Shown: in pieces, positions 29,034-39,575 of the stretch
Layout: each line of letters starts with the position of its first letter
How positions within the stretch are numbered: the first letter of the stretch is position 1
DNA from: Schizophyllum amplum
Lineage: Eukaryota > Basidiomycota > Agaricomycetes > Agaricales > Schizophyllaceae
Direction of reading: 5' to 3'
Assembly (NCBI GenBank): GCA_007026445.1
Contig: VDMD01000001.1
Span: 3,100,001-3,164,000, forward strand
DNA: 64,000 nucleotides
Made by a program: the position numbers and the translations under genes
Notes under the pieces: generated by a model
Database searches by the model: none
What the model saw: the letters and a program-made list of their open reading frames with translations, nothing else
What the model was told of the DNA's origin: nothing

Positions 29034-30610
29034 TTACTCCCAATCGCTATCTTCTTCAGACTCCTCGGACTCCTTCTTGCGTTCCTCGCCCGCAGCGCTG
29101 ACATTCGACGACACAACATCGTAGCTCTCGTCTCCGCTGCTTCCCCGAGGGCTCATCGTGTTAGGCGTCTGCGTCTGGGATGGCTCACGCGCCAACTTTG
29201 CTGCCTTCGTAGCCTTTGTCGGGGTGTCCCCGCCCGCGTTCGGAATGTCCTCGCCAGCGGTCGTCTTTGATTGCGTGGTCACATCCTCCTCCTCGTCTTC
29301 CTCGCCCCAGCTGAACTCTTCATCCGTGTCGTTGACTTGTGCTGGGTTATGTCAGCCGGGTATCGCTATTGTGCCGATAAATTTGCTTACCTTGCAAGAG
29401 TGTCTTGCGCTTTGCCTCTTCGGCCTCGATCTGGTGTACCCGGAAGAAATACCGTTGCCAGAACACGTCCTCTGTGAGCTTGGACGGTACTATAAGGCCG
29501 TTAGCAGTGGCAAAGTCTTGCAGGGTATCATACGACTCACCAAGAGTGTCGCGCGTCTCCTTCAACGCAGCGCCGTCCGCCTCGTCCCCTAGAGCGCTCT
29601 CTACCTTCTGATCCCATTCCGTCTCACCATTCAGCGCAAATTTCGCACCCCCAAGCCATTCCTCGTACATCCCCCGCACCTTCTCATCCGCCTCCGGATC
29701 GTGCATCATGATGTCCGGATCGCTGCGCAAGCGCCGGAGGAGCGCCTCCGCCCGCGTCGCCACCGACCTCTGCGTCTCCCCGCTCGCCCGGCCCTTCCCC
29801 TTCGTCGTGCTGGACGCGGGCTCCGGCAACATCCATATATCCGACCCGTCCCACACGACGCCCGGCTGCGTGCGCATCGCGCTGCCAGCGATGTCGTCCT
29901 CTGGCGGCAGAACGCGCACCGCGTCCCGGAGCACGTCGCCTGCCTCGCGCAGCAGCTCCTCGCTGCGGTGCATGTACTCCTCCGCCTGCGCGCGCGTCAC
30001 GCCCTGTACGCGGGCGACCTCCGCGGAGAGGTTCGCGCGCAGCTGAGCGAGGTCGGTCTGCTGGAGATTCTCGATGTTGTGCTGGACGGTGTGCTGGACC
30101 GTTTCGAGGTTGTGTTGCACGGCGGCGACGACAGTAGGTGGGAGCGCGGCTTGCAGGCGGTTGAAGATGCTTTGGACCTGCGCGGTAGCGATGGCGGCGG
30201 CTGAGGTGCTGGGCGCATGTTCTGCCTTGGGAGAGGCCACAGGGGTCTTGTCGACCGACTCGCGGGAGGAGAGTTCGTCCTGGGTGGGCTCGAATGCGGG
30301 CGTTTCTGGTGCGGCAGGTGAGGTAACCTCCGTCGTGAGCTTTGTGAGCTCCTTCTGCGCCTGGACAACGACGTCGCCGAGATCCTTGCGTGCGATCTCG
30401 AGGGCTGCTTGACTCTGTAGCATCATCGTATAAGTATGGAGTCTCCGCGGAGGCATCGCAACGCACCTGCTGCCGAAACCCGCCCCAGAAGCGGCCCAGC
30501 TGGCCTATGACCTGGTTGACCTCCTCATTCAGCGACTGCTCGTTGCCAGTCTGAGGTGGCGGTGTGCTACTGCTCGCGGTGGCGATGTCGAACGGATCGA
30601 CAAAATTCAT
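29034..30610 (-). CDS. BSD-domain protein (Dos2-like)
   Basis: About 470 residues, four exons. It starts MNFVDPFDIATASSS at 30610. An N-terminal helix (QVIGQLGRFWGGFRQQSQ) and long amphipathic helices follow (IFNRLQAALPPTVV, VQHTVQHNIENLQQ). The BSD domain ends in the diagnostic aromatic pair LTEDVFWQRYFFRVHQIE. The C-terminus is acidic and Ser-rich, ending ESEESEEDSDWE. BSD domains occur in TFIIH p62, synapse-associated proteins and yeast Dos2; the overall layout here (tail-acidic, N-terminal FWGG motif) is closest to the Dos2/SYAP-like group. Role not settled. The DNA at 29700-30400 shows long antisense frames that are shadows. Confidence 0.82.
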
Positions 30611-31166
30611 GACTCTGTGTTTGATTCACGGGTCGGAGAGACGCTCGAGGTGGTAGGCTGTGGAATGATGGGTCTTGCTTGCTGTTGTGTGGGAGATGAG
30701 AACAAGTCGCTGCGGCGCTCGCAACACCGCGTGATCGATGATGCTGCGGCTGCCAGCACTTGGTCGGAGAACAATCTAGAGTCAAGGAATCGTTTGGGGA
30801 TCGTACACTGCGACCGAAAGTACGTTCAGCACAAGTCCATGGACCGACGACACCTGTGGTTGGTGCCAGGGAGTTTCGAAGGCTGCACCGGGCGAGCGGC
30901 CCGGAAGACTCCGGTGCCACAATTGGAATCGCCATACTTACAGGACGGGCTTCTGCTAGCGCAAGACTTGGAACTTGATTCTCCGGACAACCTACAACGT
31001 ATTATGTCCTGCTTCCAGATCATACGACAAGCTACTAGGCGCTTACAATACGCCAACAGTGAGCACGTTGACAGTTATAAGTCCAAGTTGAAGAACATTA
31101 GGCAAAATACAGTACACTAGAAAACATTATACATGAACAAGAAACGCATAAATCAAGTACGTCAGA
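30611..31166. other. Intergenic region
   Basis: 556 bases: the promoter side of the BSD gene and the 3' side of the FAD monooxygenase. A 167-codon rightward frame (30617-31120) has no family pattern and lies over the BSD promoter. No gene is supported. Confidence 0.5.
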
Positions 31167-32980
31167 CTACAGTCTGGCACAAGCGTCTTCCACAGCGATG
31201 TCGAGCTCAACAATCTCCCGCGTCCACGCCCACTGCCACTCCCACGCAAGCAGGTCGCCTAATCGGCCGAGCTTCTCAATCGCAGCGGGCTCAGAGTCCT
31301 CATCATGCACGAGGAGGCTGGGCAGTCCCCCGGTGGCGTCGGTAGGTGGAATAAGGTGGTGATAGTACATGCCGGCTCTTCTAGAGCGGCATGCGACGTC
31401 TTGCGCAACGGGGCGGCGGATATCGTCGTAGAGACGTAGGGCGCTGTCAAGCGACATCCGGCTTTCGGCCGCGCGACCAAGTAGGGAGGCAAGCACATAT
31501 GCGTCCTGCATAGAATGCTTCAGAGACCGAACGAGCAAGGCGGGATGCACACGAACCTCGATAGCTTGACCCGCGCCGGACCCTTGAAAAGGTTGCATCG
31601 CGTGGGCCTGAAGAGGATAGTGAGATGGCTAAAATCTGGCGCTCGCGACCACCACATACCGCGTCGCCTAAGAGAGCAACTCGCGCCGAACGTGATACGA
31701 AAGACGGCAGTGGTCGCACGGTATGAATCGCCCACTGCTTGAACTCGTCGATACACTGACCGGATATGTAAATTTACGAGGAGTTCGGATACAAAAGACA
31801 AGCGCACCTCGAGGAGTTGGCGGACTTCCGGCTCCCACTTTCCGAACGCTGGAATGAAGTCGCACTGCATATTGTGGACCCAAGGGCCGTCAAAGACCGT
31901 GTCCTCACGGTCATATCTAGCCCGGAAGACGGCCACATTAATTAGCTGCCCTCCGCTAATAGGATAGGCGACGAGATGCTGCAACAGCCGTTAGCTCCCC
32001 CCATAAAACATGGCAATTGTGCGCACGTTGCTGGTGCCCGTGTACTGGACGAGGGTAAAGGGTGAGCGAGGTGATGAACTCCGCGGCGCTGAGGCGACTT
32101 ACCTGCATCGGCAGGTGTAGAGCCCGATGGTGCGGCGAGATCGCAGCGAGGCGCGCCGCGGGCAATACTGCCCGGTAGCAGACTACGCCAGACCAGCAAG
32201 GCTCGATGCAACTTCTCAGCTGTTCCGCAACATCCGACGGGGCCTCCTGCGCCTCACGAAGGAGAAGGCTGCGGCGGACGGCGGAGCGGATGCCATCCGC
32301 GCCGACCAGGATGTCACATACAGCCGACGTCTCGTCGGCAAAGTACAGACGAATACCAGAAGACGTCTCCTTGTACGAGCAGAGGCGTTTCGAGCAGTGC
32401 GGCGTGTTCGGTAGGTGGTTGATCAAAACACGCTGAAAGTCGACGCGGTGCGCCAGGGCGAGGCCGCCTGTACACGACGTCAACAACGTGCCACTAATCC
32501 AGCGGAAACTACTCACCCTTCGTAAGCAAGGTGTAGAAGTCGAGACCGGTCTCCTGGTCGCTTTTACGGTAGCGGAAGGCGGCCACTGGCAGACGTGAGC
32601 TTCCTTATCATCACCCATCCAGACGCCGCGCACCAAAATTATCAGAGGGCTCGTAATTGGTTATCTTCTTCATGTCGGCCTCGAGTCCCAGTTGCGCCAG
32701 AATCTGCCACGGTCTTCGCCAAAGTCCTATAACAGTTCAGTGCGAGGCGACGAGGATGAAGTGAAAGGCTCACCTATACCGGCGCCCACCTCGCCCAACG
32801 TGCTTGCGCCTTCATACACATCCACAATGATGGTTGGATGTCTTGACAACGCCAACGCTAGGACAAGCCCTCCAATTCCACCACCGCTGCCCGTTTTCGT
32901 CAATAAAAGGCCGTGCCACCCGTATATGACACGAACCAGATAGCCACTCGGATCGGTTTCTTCGTTGATCGTGTAGGCAT
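31167..32980 (-). CDS. FAD-dependent monooxygenase (salicylate hydroxylase-like)
   Basis: Group A flavoprotein hydroxylase of about 470 residues, read in many exons. It starts MPTRSTKKPIRVAI at 32980. The FAD Rossmann motif is rebuilt across the first intron as ICGGGIGGLVLALALS, then VYEGASTLGEVGAGIG. The middle signature is CDILVGADGIRSAVRRSLL (DG motif). The second FAD motif is VALLGDA joined to AHAMQPFQGSGAGQAIE and then DAYVLASLLGR. It ends at 31167 after VELDIAVEDACARL. The family hydroxylates aromatic or terpenoid substrates with NAD(P)H. No biosynthetic partners sit nearby, so a solitary catabolic or detoxifying role is likely. Exact exon borders in 31700-32600 are less certain. Confidence 0.83.
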
Positions 32981-33943
32981 GTTGAAATCGACGGAGGGGG
33001 ACACAGTACATCGCCTGCGCTCGCGGTCCTTAAGTACTCTGCGTAGGCCCGAACAGCCGTGCAAATCCGCCCCTGCGCGCATCACACTATGGCGGCAGCC
33101 TCGCTTGCACAGCGCTGCGCCTGAAATACAATGCGGTCATATCGAACATCCAGAACGAAGGCGCGAGGGGCACGGGAACATCGGGAGGCTAAGCAGGCAC
33201 GGGCTGGCTCCGCGACACGACGAGGAGTGATATGTGCACTCTGCCGGCGCACACACACGACGCCGGCCCCGCGAGATTCTCCATCAACCTGCAGGCATCG
33301 TATGTAAGGGGCGGTCTTACCGTAGCGTGAAGGCTATTTCCCTTTTGACCCTTCAAGGCCCAAAGTCCTGGGCATTCGTGGTTTTGGTGTAATCAGATAC
33401 CTAGAGGCGCGCCGCCGTTCCCAAAAAAGTCGCTCCCGGTACGCTTTCCAATCCATCGCTGAACGGGAGACGTATTGTCCGACATCCATGGACCCTAGGT
33501 GTACATGAGTTCGGCCTATCCAAGTCAGGATCTCTTACCATGCACAGAGGCGTATCACAGAATGCCGACCCAGATGCGACGTTCGCCGAGATTGCGCTAC
33601 GCTGCTGCAGCGCGGCGTGCTCATGACCGCAGCGAAGTCCGATCCTATCGAACAATGTAAGCTCGGTGTGAGAATATGGAGTAAACATGGCGCACCTATC
33701 AATTCAGTATTCATCCAGGCGTACCGATGTCCGGTTGTGGACCGACGTATGTTCTCGAGCTTCATGCAGATGTCGCTGCCACACGTACCTGGCATCGTGC
33801 ACCGCGAACAAGAAAAGATGCCAAGCAAGCTGCATGGATTGCAAGAAGAGACAACGCGCGATGCGCTATGTCACGTACTACATAGTCATCGGAGTCCAAG
33901 AAAGCAAAGGGGAAGGTACACCGCATCTAGTCTGTACAAGGAA
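32981..33943. other. Intergenic region, no gene seen
   Basis: 963 bases between two leftward genes. The antisense and sense frames of about 95-110 codons here show no domain, no codon regularity and no splice-consistent extension. Confidence 0.5.
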
Positions 33944-36900
33944 TCAAGTTGAGAGGCCGGTCTTCTCCGTTGATGACTTTCGGCCTGCCTGTCGCGCCTT
34001 GGGAATATGCGATGGCCCTCGTTGAGCTGCATCATCATTATCCTCATCAGGGCTTTCATCGCTCTCCTGGGCCAACCCTCCGTATAGCAAGTCATCCTGA
34101 GTGGGGGGAGTCTCGGATTTTTTCGCGACTTCGGGTCGCTTCAGCCCCGTCCCAAACGTCGTGCCGCTCGCAATGTCGGTCAGCGTCCTATATTGACTGG
34201 GACGAGTTTGGCTCGGCGCCCGCGAGAGTTGTTGCATGGACTCCCTGATCTCCTTTTCCGAGTCTTCCTCTTCAGACGACACCTGCTCGTCTGCATCGCC
34301 CGGAACTTCCTCTTCCTCTTCGCCCCCGGAAGGTCCGTCGTCTGGCGGTGGAGAATGCCCGTTCGGCTCGGGGGCAGCTTGTAACTGTGGAGGCTCGTAC
34401 TGCGAAAAAGGGTATTTCGATTGGCTGTCCGAGGGAAAGAAAAGCGGAGGACGTGCCTGGCCACTCTTCCTACGCAACTCTGGTGACGAAGCAGCAGCCT
34501 CGGGACTGGACCGCAGTTGGTCCAGCATTTGGTCCTTCTCGAGCACGGAGTCCTCGGGAACGGTCGAAGGCGACGGCGGCACATTGGGCATGGTGGTCCA
34601 TTGCGTCAATGACGGCTGCGTGTCATCCACAGGTTGTGAAGAGGACGTAAGACCGACGCGCGGCGGCGCGTTGGGTGTTTGGAAATTGGGCATGGGAGGC
34701 GCACGCGCGCCGATGAGGGAAGTCGAGCCATTTGCGACAGATTGGCGCCGCACGGGGAGGCGGGGGGACTGGCGCGTGTCGCGCTCCGGCTGCGTCCAGG
34801 GCGGTAATAGGAAGCCCTTCATCGCAAAGGAACCGTCAGGTGTGTTGTTCGCGGCCCGGATAGCGTCAGCAACAGGCGAAGGCATGATGCTCCGTATCTG
34901 CCCGTTCCGGTCCTTCATCCTGCCCGCTATCGTCTGGCGTGGGGTCGATTGAAACGGGGAGTGCAGATCAGGGATTATAGACTCTATTGGGCTCGGCGGG
35001 GCCGATTGGGTCGGAGGCGGCGCCTCAATCGGATCCTCGTCCATGGCGTCGGCGGGCGCATCGTGGAAGACCTGGTCCACGTCTTCTGCTTGCGCGTTGG
35101 TCGGGCTGCCCTCGCGATCGGTCGGCGGTGCTGCGTCCGACATGGCGTCCGCGGGATAGCCCAGCGTCAGGTCATCAGGATCCGTCTCGTGACCGTCGAC
35201 GGCGGCGACAGCGGGCGCGCTCACCGCGTCTTCGACGTCGGATGGATGATCTTCGGCAAGGCCTTTGCTGTACGCAGCTTCTGCAGAGCGATCCACTTCA
35301 GACGACGACGCCAGACCATCCAACGATGCGAAAGAGCGGTGCTGGCCCGATGACCGACGACGCACCTGCGGCGGACGGTTCTGATACCGCCGCGCGATTT
35401 CAGGATGTGCCTCGTCCGCAAGCGCCTGTTCTTCAACATTGGTTGTAGGATCGTCGACCACCTCGTCAGCTTCTTCCTCCCCATCACCAACGATGGCTTC
35501 AGCAATGGGATCTTCATCGGAGGATTCCGAGGCGTGACGCTTGGTGAGTGCCCGCTTCTTTCGCCTTCCCCGTGTCATTAGCTCGTCCTCCTCGTCCTCT
35601 TCAGGGTCGAGGTCTATTCGTTGGGGCTCCTCTTCGTCGTCATCGGATGTTATGTCGGCCAGAGTGAATGTATGTCGGGGACCTCGAATGATGGCCTCAA
35701 GATTGGTAGGGTCAGGCAACAGTGAGAGTGGGGGTGAGTTTGGTGGTGTATTTCGAGAGGCGGATTCGGCGTTCCTCAATCGAGATACAGTGGGATCTGC
35801 GACGTCTTCTGTCCTAGTGGGCGTGGGCAGGCCTGCCATCTCGGCATGCGTCGCGGGTGATGGCGAACTCCTGTCGATGGTCTTTCTCTTGGGTTTGCGC
35901 TTGACGGGCAGTGCCCGCGCGGCTTTGTTGTTAATGCTCTTCTGTTCCTCGCCCACTTTTTCCTCATCCACTTCTGCCGCGACCGCAGTCTTCTCCTCTT
36001 CCCCCTGCTCCACGCCATCTTTCCCTCGCATCGCGTCGTCTGCCCCGTGCCCCGTCTCCACCCTCTTCCTCGTCTTCTTCTCCTTCTTCCACAGCTTTCC
36101 CACCGCCGACAACTGGTGCTGCTCCATCAAATCCAGAAACCGCTGCCTCGCCGCACCCCGCGCCTCGTCAATTTCAGCCTCGGATAATTCCCCCGTTCTA
36201 TCTGTGCTTGATTAGCGAATGGTGTACGCCGGAAGGGTGCCTTCACCCACAGCCGGACTCCTCGACCACATCCTGCGTCTTGTCCTCAACCGCGTCCTGC
36301 TTCTTCTTACGCTTCTTGCGTGCCTTCTTGGGCGGGCCTGTTGAGTTGGCATCCTGTAAGCAGCTATCGGGCAGAAGGAATACGGCGCTCTTCTTGCCTT
36401 CATTATTTTCATCGTCTACACCTTGCACGTCACCGTTTACCGCCGCCTTCTGAATCTCGCGCCCGAACGGCTCTGAAGATTGCGTTGGTCCTGACGGTTG
36501 CATTGAGAACAGCATTGGATTGCGCGACTAACAAAGGTACCTACCGACAGCATCATCCGCGGCAGGGCCCTCATTGGAGTGGCGCTTTTTCCGCTTCCGC
36601 CGCTCTGCCATTGGGTCAAGAGACGTCCACTCAACGTCCACGACCATACTTACCCTTGGGCGGCGCGACATCCACGTCCATAGACGCCTCCTCGTCATCG
36701 GCGTCCACGCCGCTCGGCGTAGGCTTCTTCTTGCGACCGCCTGGAGGAGAGCCTTAGTATCCGACGCGTTGTAGCTAGTTATACGACTTACGAGGCTTCG
36801 GTACTGGAGGCAGAGGCGACTCATTATCCTCGTCAATGACGGGTGCAGATGCCGCGGGAGCATCACCGGCGCCATCAGTAGGGGCTTCGTGGATAGTGAG

Positions 36901-38218
36901 CGACGAAGGCAGAAGAGTACTGAGACTGTTACCTGGGTCAGGAAGGACGGCCTTGAGCTTAGCTACCGCGCCGTCGGCGCGACTTCTCGACTTCGACCGC
37001 GTCCGTCTGCCTGACGAGTGACTGTATTCAGCCAAAGCCGCTCGAGGAGCACGACACACGCACCCTTCTTCAACGCCTCTTCTGCCGCCGCGTTAGCTTC
37101 TGCGCCGCCTGCGTAGGAAGGCAACGTTAGAACAGCACCTGTCAATGCACGGATAAACATACTTGTTATAGCATCAGCAAGCTCTTGCGCGAATTCCTCG
37201 TTGCCAACACCAGCGGACTTTCTACTACGCGAACGAGGCTGTCGCTCGGCGACGACATCGGGTACAGTCTGCTGCGCCTTTTCTTCAGGCAGAGGGTGCT
37301 TCCTCGGGCGGCCAGGCTTCCTCTTGATCACAACCGGGGCCGCTTCTTCGCGTGGCGTGTCCACACGCGCGTCCTCTGCAGGTGGCTCCCGCGCAGTGAC
37401 CCCAGAGGCGATCGGTTTGCCGGTCTGTGAGGCTGATTGTACATCTTCAGGACGGGGATGGATCCGTGGACGGCCACGCTTCTTCTTCTCGGGAGCGGGA
37501 GCTGGGGCTTCTGGCTCTTCTACGGTAGTGGGGTCGGCGGCGGGCGGCTCTGACACCACCGCGTCCTCTTTGCGCCTCTTGGGTGGGCGTCCGCGGCGCG
37601 GCGCAGAAGCGCTTTCGTCACCGTTGACGCTCTCGATAGCAGAGACTTTGCGCTTGCCGTTTGTCGCCGGCTGCTCGTCCTCAGGCGAAGTAAAATGAAC
37701 GGAACGCGTCGAGGCGGCAGCAGCGTTCGAGATGCTCTCACTTGGCTACCGGTGATGTTCAGTTCGGCAAACGCAACAAAGGCGAGTCGATCACATACGG
37801 CGACGCTGAAGTGGGAAGCAGGAACACCATTCTCCTGGATCACTGTCACTTTCACGATCGCACCAGAGGCCTTGTGAGCCGCGGTATGGAACGCGTCAAA
37901 GTCGTCCTCTGTGGGACAATTTAGGCGCCGGCTTCCACAGCGGCCACGAGCACGAACCGTCGTCCAAATCGATGACCACGGCGCCGCGCAGCTGCGCCAG
38001 GGTGACGCGCGCGTCATCGCCGACCTTGAGTTTCTGCCTGATAGCTTCCTGTGTCTCCTGCAGCGAGTCCTCTGTCCGATCCTTCTGTAAGCCACACAAC
38101 CACGACAAGGGAAACAGCGCGTATTACCCTTCAACAGGCGCTCGAACGTGCGGTTGCCGACGCGGTAAGTGATAATCGGGCATTCAACGTCGCGCTTCCG
38201 CTTTTTCTGGTGGTCCAT
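33944..38218 (-). CDS. Large disordered nuclear protein with AT-hooks, unknown function
   Basis: About 1,250 residues, not recognised as a named family. The N-terminus (from ATG 38218, MDHQKKRKRDVECP) has a small ordered part: IITYRVGNRTFERLL, QLRGAVVIDLDDE, and FDAFHTAAHKASGAIVKVTV, possibly a ubiquitin-like or PB1-like fold. Three AT-hook cores follow: RRGRPPKRRK, KRGRPRIHP and KPGRPRKHP, which bind the minor groove of AT DNA. The rest is low-complexity: basic KKARKKRKKK, MDVD/acidic blocks, a short ordered patch (SEAEIDEARGAARQRFLDLMEQHQ), Ser/Pro-rich stretches and GPRHTFTLADITSDDDEEE. The large terminal exon is 33944-36196. DNA- or chromatin-linked function is inferred from AT-hooks only. 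MCB and E2F-like sites lie upstream. Confidence 0.78.
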
Positions 38219-38350
38219 GGACACCCACTAACGCGTCGGGAGAGTGAACGGAGGAGCGAACACTGGACGCGCGAAATTTCCGGCAGCTCGTCCCGGACAA
38301 GACCAAAATAGGCGTCAACAGCTGCCCTCGTTATTCCGAACGTTCATCCC
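38219..38350. promoter_or_regulatory. Divergent promoter with MCB and E2F-like sites
   Basis: 132 bases between two divergent start codons. ACGCGT at 38231-38236 is an MCB box (bound by MBF in fungi). GCGCGAAA at 38269-38276 is an E2F/SCB-like site. Together they suggest G1/S expression of at least the AT-hook gene. Confidence 0.4.
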
Positions 38351-38686
38351 ATGGCCCACGGAGCGCATTGTAAGCGCTTCGCATTTCTCCCTAAATACTT
38401 ACTGATCAGCGTCGCAGCTCCGGGCTTCCACCCACACCTCCCAGGTGCCGGCCATAGGTGGCTGGGCAAGCTTATTGGCGCTTCAATGTGGTTCTTCATC
38501 ATGTACCGCGTCCGGTGCGTGTTATATCCCCTCACAAGTGCTATGTACTGACAGACCCTTAGTGAGGACGGCGGGAAGGTGTTTATGGTGCGTGGTTATG
38601 CAGTATTCTCATTGCAATCCCTGACCTTCCTACAGGGCAAGCATCCCTTCTTGCATCACGGCGACGAGCATGACTCTCACCACTAG
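38351..38686 (+). CDS. Small complex I accessory subunit, NDUFB2/AGGG-like
   Basis: A 63-residue protein in four exons: 38351-38369, 38418-38514, 38563-38587 and 38636-38686. All three introns are exactly 48 nt and one exon is only 25 nt. The protein begins MAHGAHSPGFHPHLPGAG. A single membrane helix (KLIGASMWFFIMYRV) follows, then EDGGKVFMGKHPFLHHG and a His-rich end. The MWFF-x-MYR helix followed by a G-HPF segment matches the NDUFB2 (AGGG) subunit pattern of mitochondrial complex I membrane arm. The family call is by pattern only; another small inner-membrane subunit is possible. Too fragmented for single-frame gene finding. Confidence 0.68.
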
Positions 38687-39575
38687 AGCGAGTCCCAGTA
38701 GCACTGTATCAATCTGCATCAAAGGAACCATCCCGTTCTACTCTCGCGTATTTCCCGCTGCCGTGAATCGCCAAAGTCTGGTCGCTGGCGTGGTCGGGCT
38801 CGCACAATTGCCGTCTTGGCGTGTCTAGAATGCGCTCCACCAAGAACCGGGCTGCCCCTTGCGCTTGTACTTAAAGTGCTATACGCTGCGAAGAATGGAG
38901 GCCGTCCACACTGCTGGGGTGTAGACGGGTTCGCTTTACCACCCTGATCGACGCTTATGAGGACCAGAAAACAGTGAGCCACGCTGTACCTGTCCTCGAT
39001 GATTGTATGAATCTGCACGTCATTCTGTGACCCTGTCTGCCTCTATCGCTACCCTCTGCCGGCGCACTGATCCTCCGCAACATACCTACGCGTATGGGTC
39101 CGTCAAGTCATTCCGTCTCAGTGATTCAGTGTCTGGACGTCCGACATGAGGACGGCGAACGATCTTTGGGCGCAACATACCATAAATGCCTCACTTTCTT
39201 CCTTCCTGCCGTCGCCGACTACCTATAGCTACATGGCCCCGAGCGCTGTGAGCTATATACATTACACATGGACGTATGAGTGGTTTGTGCATCACCAAAC
39301 TTTATTCTTCGCGCGTTGGCTTGCTGCATATGAACTTCAATCTCACTGAGATCTGAAATTGGGCTAACTCGATGTGAGAGGTGGCGAAGGAGGAGGAAGC
39401 TTGAGGAAGGGGGCCGAACCGGCTTCCTCGGGCCGCCTTCTGGCCAGGCGCTTATTTGGCCAGCCTTCCCTTTCAACCTGCGTACATCCTTTGTATAACC
39501 CTCGTCACTGTCTTTCGCGCTTTAATCGAAGCTGTGCCTCTGGACAAGCAGCAGGAAGCCTCCGGCGTTGCCGCT
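38687..39575. other. Intergenic region before the dynamin gene
   Basis: 889 bases with no supported gene. It should hold the dynamin promoter and leader; frames on both strands lack family patterns. Confidence 0.5.

Noticed and set aside
30617..31120. A 167-codon rightward frame between the BSD and monooxygenase genes
   Set aside because: No family pattern, no promoter or splice support, and composition like non-coding DNA.
35541..36215. Long antisense frame opposite the AT-hook gene
   Set aside because: It is a shadow of a low-complexity, Glu/Ser-rich coding exon on the other strand.
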